Assembly: GCA_964446245.1 (NCBI GenBank)
Contig: CAYUNI010000019.1
Span: forward strand, 1-9,241
Direction: 5' to 3'
DNA length: 9,241 nt
From: CAYUNI01 sp964446245
GTDB lineage: Bacteria; Patescibacteriota; Minisyncoccia; Phycocordibacterales; XYD1-FULL-46-19
Below the pieces are notes generated by a model. That model did not search any database. It was not told the DNA's origin and saw nothing but the letters and a program-made list of their open reading frames with translations. A program made the position numbers and the translations under genes. Positions 6,561-9,241 of the stretch are shown in pieces; the first letter of the stretch is position 1; each line of letters opens with the position of its first letter.

Positions 6561-7286
6561 ATGAAAAACATAGTATTTATACATGGGGCTTATCATGCAG
6601 GATGGTGTTGGGAAAATCTTATTAAATTACTACCTAATGACCAATTTTTATGTCACCCTTTAGATTTGCCAGGACAAGGAAAAAACAAGATAGCTACACC
6701 AAAAAATAAAGTCACGACACAAGACTACATCAATTACGTATTAGATTATGTTAAAAAAAATAATTTTAAAGATGTTATCTTTGTCTCCCATAGCCTAGGT
6801 GGAACAACTTTAAGTAAAATTATTGAGTTAATCCCAAACAAAATAAGCCATGCTTTTTTCTTAACTTCTGTCATATTAAATGGGGATAGTTTTTTAGATA
6901 AATTTCCACTAGAAATCCAAGAAAGATACAAGCAGGTAGCATCAAGTAGAGAAGATAATTCGATTCCTCCAAATATAGAAAGAATAAAATCACTCCTTTT
7001 TAGTGGAGAAGATGATTCACCTGAATTAGAAAATTTCCTGAGTAAACTTGAACCTCAACCAATAGGACCATACACTGACATTATCACCCTAGAAGATTTT
7101 AAACAGTCTAAAACACCCATAACTTATATTAAGTGCAGAAATGATTTATCTCTTCCAAAAGAGACTTTTGAGGAGATTATTTCTAATCTACCTGTTGGTG
7201 CTAAAATTACCGAAATAGACGCCAACCACGAAGCAATGTTTTCCAAATCAGAAACGTTGGCTCAATTGTTAATCAGCGAGACTTAA
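6561..7286 (+). CDS. Alpha/beta hydrolase, plant methylesterase/hydroxynitrile-lyase-like
   Basis: 241 residues, a complete single-domain alpha/beta hydrolase with no signal peptide, so probably cytoplasmic. The oxyanion-hole region reads FIHGAYHAGWCW (6-17), much like the HGACHGGWSW-type motif of salicylate methylesterase and hydroxynitrile-lyase relatives. The nucleophile elbow is SHSLGG (76-81) with Ser78; the first Gly of the common GxSxG is Ser here. The catalytic Asp is probably D195 (KCRNDLSLP) and the His is H223 (DANHEAMF). Family members hydrolyse small carboxylic esters or cleave cyanohydrins; the substrate cannot be read from sequence. The gene is visibly A+T-rich. Its start codon lies directly after an extended -10, implying leaderless translation. 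Its last 18 bp overlap the end of the convergent methyltransferase gene. Confidence 0.88.
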   Translation: MKNIVFIHGAYHAGWCWENLIKLLPNDQFLCHPLDLPGQGKNKIATPKNKVTTQDYINYVLDYVKKNNFKDVIFVSHSLGGTTLSKIIELIPNKISHAFFLTSVILNGDSFLDKFPLEIQERYKQVASSREDNSIPPNIERIKSLLFSGEDDSPELENFLSKLEPQPIGPYTDIITLEDFKQSKTPITYIKCRNDLSLPKETFEEIISNLPVGAKITEIDANHEAMFSKSETLAQLLISET

Positions 7287-8198
7287 TTTCCACATTTTAA
7301 AGGCTTGTTGCAAGGTTTTTGCATTTTCAGCCTGTTCTGGATATCTTTCAAGACTCAGGGGGACATCCTCAGGAACACGTTCCACCTTAAAACCTTGCTC
7401 CTCGTAAAACCTAGTTAGATCTTCTTGAGAATAAGACTCAGTCAATGCTGTGTTACTACTCACACTTTTTAGCATCGGAACAATCCAAGAAAAACGAGGG
7501 TCGTCTTTTAATTCTGGGTGATATTTCAACATATCTTCATGCATAAAAAAACCTCCATATTTTTTGAGTAGTTTTTTTACTCTAGAAAAAAGCTCTATTT
7601 GTTGTTCTCTAGATAAATACATCATTAAACCTTCACAAAAAATGGCCACCGGCTTTTCTCCAAGATGTTTTTCAAACCTTTCCCATGTATCTCCTTCAAG
7701 AATATTGCCGGGAATAAATTTTACAGGTATCCCTCCAATAAATTCATTTATAACCTCTTGTTTAACCTTAGAATTAACGAGAAAATCATTTTCAATATAG
7801 GTTTCTATGTTGGGTTCCGAAGTGAGTAAATTAACTGAATGTGGTGTAAAACCAGAAGCCAGCTCTATAATTTGCCCTATTTCTCCTTTTTCTAATGCTT
7901 CTTTAATAACTTTTTCAGACGATAGATACCTTAATTCCATAAAATGTGGGGTATCAATTGCTTTTAATTCGTTTTCCCCTTTAATAAAACCTGCCTTAGC
8001 CAAAAAAGCTTCGTATAATTCTTTTGCATGAGGAATATTTGTTTGTTCAGCAAAACTCCTAGCTGTCATAAAAGCAGTTGGAGCAACCCTATCTTTTTCG
8101 TGTGTTCCATCCTTACTCGGATCTTCATTTCCATAAAAAACCTGAGCCCTTTCATAATTAGCTCTCATTTCTTCACTTGATCTTGAAAAGTTACTCAT
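7269..8198 (-). CDS. SAM-dependent methyltransferase, leucine carboxyl methyltransferase (LCM/PPM1)-like
   Basis: 309 residues. The N-terminal part has the pattern VAPTAFMTARSFAEQT (38-53), resembling the start of LCM-type methyltransferases. Motif I is IIELASGFTPHS (110-121), in the place of the family's ELGAGxDxR-like SAM-binding loop. An acidic ENDF follows at about 136-139, and the family hallmark EGLMMYL is at 189-195. LCM-type enzymes transfer a methyl group from SAM to a carboxylate or hydroxyl of a protein or small molecule, so the substrate here is unknown. The start ATG at 8198 is preceded by an AT-rich stretch without an SD. A weak -10-like TACAAT lies at 8228-8223 on the minus strand. 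The gene sits just downstream of a transposase fossil on the same strand and is convergent with the hydrolase gene, with no terminator visible between them. Confidence 0.85.
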   Translation of the reverse strand: MSNFSRSSEEMRANYERAQVFYGNEDPSKDGTHEKDRVAPTAFMTARSFAEQTNIPHAKELYEAFLAKAGFIKGENELKAIDTPHFMELRYLSSEKVIKEALEKGEIGQIIELASGFTPHSVNLLTSEPNIETYIENDFLVNSKVKQEVINEFIGGIPVKFIPGNILEGDTWERFEKHLGEKPVAIFCEGLMMYLSREQQIELFSRVKKLLKKYGGFFMHEDMLKYHPELKDDPRFSWIVPMLKSVSSNTALTESYSQEDLTRFYEEQGFKVERVPEDVPLSLERYPEQAENAKTLQQAFKMWKLSLAD

Positions 8199-8213
8199 AA
8201 AAAATTATTTTTA

Positions 8214-8612
8214 TTATTTGTAATTGTAGTATGGCAAATATTCTTTCAGTACGCAATTGAGAGCTTCGACATACCTTTTCACTTTACTCAAACACCTCTC
8301 TTGTAATCCATGATTAACTCTTTTGATGTAGTTATTGCCATTTGATTTACCGAATCTAGTATAACAATAATGCTTTTTGATTCTTAAAACAAACCAATCA
8401 CCAAACCCAGACCAATAGTCTGATTGAATCATGTCAAAACAAAAAGGAATTTAGCTCTCTGCCTCAGCCACAAAATGAACCACTATAGTTGCATTTAATT
8501 TTTCATATACTTTGATGAAAAATTAGCACGAATAAACATTAATCAGAACTAGAACATAGACTCTGGTTTTCATTCCCGACATGATATAAATGGTCTCATT
8601 TTATACTTCCAA
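8214..8612 (-). pseudogene. Decayed IS481/IS3-type transposase, integrase-core fragment
   Basis: A single minus-strand frame can be read from about 8612 to 8214 through three TAA stops (8603-8601, 8525-8523, 8453-8451) without any frameshift. It contains KTRVYVLVLINVYS, FIKVYEKLNA, IPFCFDMIQSDYWSGFG, NNYIKRVNHGLQERCL and LKEYLPYYNYK. These match, in order, the rve-type DDE core of IS481/IS3 transposases (consensus-like IDVYSR, VYEKLNA, MIQTDNGSEF, YIERFNRTLQEECL, YLPYYNYKRPH). The first catalytic Asp appears as Glu (8597-8595) and the final catalytic Glu as Lys (AAA at 8324-8322). The N-terminal helix-turn-helix part and the RPH tail are missing, and no terminal inverted repeats were found. 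The intact 72-codon stretch from 8432 is only the last segment of this remnant and not a gene. Confidence 0.8.
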
Positions 8613-8613
8613 T

Positions 8614-8641
8614 TTGCTATTTTTACTTTATATGATATAAT
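8614..8641 (+). promoter_or_regulatory. Promoter of the 154-residue orphan gene
   Basis: TATAAT at 8636-8641 is preceded by TG at 8633-8634, a perfect extended -10 (TGATATAAT). A partial -35, TTGCTA (8614-8619), lies 16 bp upstream. The expected start is near 8648, giving a leader of about 47 nt. The same TGATATAATTAA 12-mer occurs at the hydrolase promoter (6546-6557). Confidence 0.7.
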
Positions 8642-8683
8642 TAAAGGTAGATTAGGGGGCACAACGAGACGTAAAGATAAAGA

Positions 8684-8690
8684 AAGGAGG
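8684..8690 (+). promoter_or_regulatory. Strong Shine-Dalgarno site
   Basis: AAGGAGG lies 4 nt before the ATG at 8695 and is the only consensus-strength SD in the window. It decides the start of the following gene and contrasts with the weak or absent SDs of the other genes. Confidence 0.85.
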
Positions 8691-8694
8691 GACC

Positions 8695-9159
8695 ATGGAA
8701 AGGATACTAAAAGTGACTTTCATCCTTCAGTTCCTCTTTGAGGAGCTGAAGCAAAGAGAGCTCTTATCCCCCCTAGGGATAGAGAGCTTGAGCTCGGCGC
8801 TCGAGCTTCTATTGGAGAAAGTGGGACGGAACTTCATCCTCGACCACCCAACGGAAGCCAAAAAACTCGAGGAAGCGGGCCGAGAATTTGCTGAGGAATC
8901 CATCAGCCGTATCAAAGAAAACGCTGAGGATTACCAAAACCATTTCTTGGTTGTCCTGTCTCGAGGCTTCATCGGCTTCCTCCTCGAACAGAAGGCCGAT
9001 GTCGCAAGTCATCTTTCGGCTTGCCACCTTGAGCTCACCGATTGGCTCGAGGAAGAGAAATCCGCCAGTGAGCTCCGGATAAAGAGACTACTCAAAGCGG
9101 CCAACCTAGACTGTGAGGCGGATCAACGCCAACTAGTGGCTGATATCTGCCTAAACTGA
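8695..9159 (+). CDS. Orphan helical acidic protein of unknown function
   Basis: 154 residues; I do not recognise the family. The sequence is predicted by eye to be almost entirely helical, rich in Glu/Leu/Lys, with amphipathic stretches at about 5-42, 52-79 and 113-135 and a more hydrophobic segment, FLVVLSRGFIGFLLEQ (84-99), that is short for a membrane helix. It has no signal peptide. Three Cys (110, 140, 152) lie in the C-terminal third without a metal-binding spacing. Coding is supported by the strong SD, an extended -10 promoter upstream and an intrinsic terminator 11 nt after the stop, which make it a self-contained transcription unit. It is visibly richer in G+C than the hydrolase, methyltransferase and transposase remnant to its left, which may mean different ancestry or stronger codon selection for high expression. 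Confidence 0.8.
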   Translation: MERILKVTFILQFLFEELKQRELLSPLGIESLSSALELLLEKVGRNFILDHPTEAKKLEEAGREFAEESISRIKENAEDYQNHFLVVLSRGFIGFLLEQKADVASHLSACHLELTDWLEEEKSASELRIKRLLKAANLDCEADQRQLVADICLN

Positions 9160-9170
9160 GTCGAGCCCCC

Positions 9171-9208
9171 TCCCCCCTTCCCGCAGGGAAGGGGGGATTT
9201 CTTTTTTT
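9171..9208 (+). terminator. Intrinsic terminator of the orphan gene
   Basis: TCCCCCCTTCCC (9171-9182) pairs perfectly with GGGAAGGGGGGA (9186-9197) around a GCA loop, followed by TTTCTTTTTTT (9198-9208). This is a strong Rho-independent terminator, 11 nt after the TGA at 9157-9159. Confidence 0.95.
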
Positions 9209-9241
9209 AAAAAAAGTAATATTATTTAAAACAGACGAAAA

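Noticed and set aside
8214..8432. A 72-residue intact minus-strand gene
   Set aside because: The same frame continues upstream through stops with transposase-like sequence, and the catalytic Glu is Lys; it is the end of a pseudogene.
8214..8612. Stop-codon recoding (UGA as Gly, as in some Patescibacteria) to rescue the transposase frame
   Set aside because: The in-frame stops are TAA, and TGA is used as an ordinary stop at 9157-9159.
8727..9082. Reading frames in other frames of the orphan gene, on both strands
   Set aside because: The frame from 8695 alone has the SD, promoter and terminator in register.

Overview
The window reads as a piece of bacterial chromosome, most likely from a Candidate Phyla Radiation (Patescibacteria, Parcubacteria-like) genome. 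The reasons are an EF-Tu (tuf) to ribosomal protein S10 (rpsJ) pair, an S10 with a Lys/Thr-rich N-terminal extension, AT-rich composition, mostly weak Shine-Dalgarno (SD) sites and short accessory genes. This assignment is an inference from gene content and was not tested by phylogeny.

Layout from left to right. (1) 1-196: a short tail with a clear minus-strand terminator. (2) 197-4162, minus strand: a very large secreted or membrane-anchored modular protein. It has an N-terminal hydrophobic segment, three copies of an approximately 150-residue beta-sandwich/CBM-like domain split by a Thr-rich linker, Ig-like domains and a C-terminal glycoside hydrolase family 9 (GH9) catalytic domain. The DAGD aspartates are present, but the normally conserved active-site His motif is replaced. 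(3) 4163-4687: non-coding, with a putative GH9 promoter, a GC-rich imperfect palindrome, an array of three diverged repeat units that form hairpins (one pair changes compensatorily between units), and a long inverted repeat just after rpsJ. (4) 4688-6270, minus: tuf followed by rpsJ, apparently a stand-alone two-gene unit with a good promoter at 6436-6464 and a roughly 160-nt leader containing a long stem.

(5) 6561-8198: a convergent pair, an alpha/beta hydrolase of the plant-methylesterase/hydroxynitrile-lyase-like type (plus) and a leucine-carboxyl-methyltransferase-like SAM methyltransferase (minus). They overlap tail to tail by 18 bp. The hydrolase has a textbook extended -10 placed so that its mRNA should be leaderless. 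(6) About 8214-8612, minus: a decayed IS481/IS3-type transposase catalytic domain whose single reading frame can be followed through three stop codons. (7) 8695-9159, plus: an orphan 154-residue helical, acidic protein with a strong SD, its own extended -10 promoter and a strong terminator. It is visibly richer in G+C than its neighbours.

Functionally, the left half combines a housekeeping translation unit with a polysaccharide-binding/degrading surface or secreted protein. The right half is accessory: a possible carboxyl-methylation/ester-hydrolysis pair beside a transposon fossil, then a self-contained cassette of unknown function. The least familiar items are the GH9 enzyme with an altered active site and three uncharacterised binding-like domains, and the structured repeat array downstream of rpsJ.
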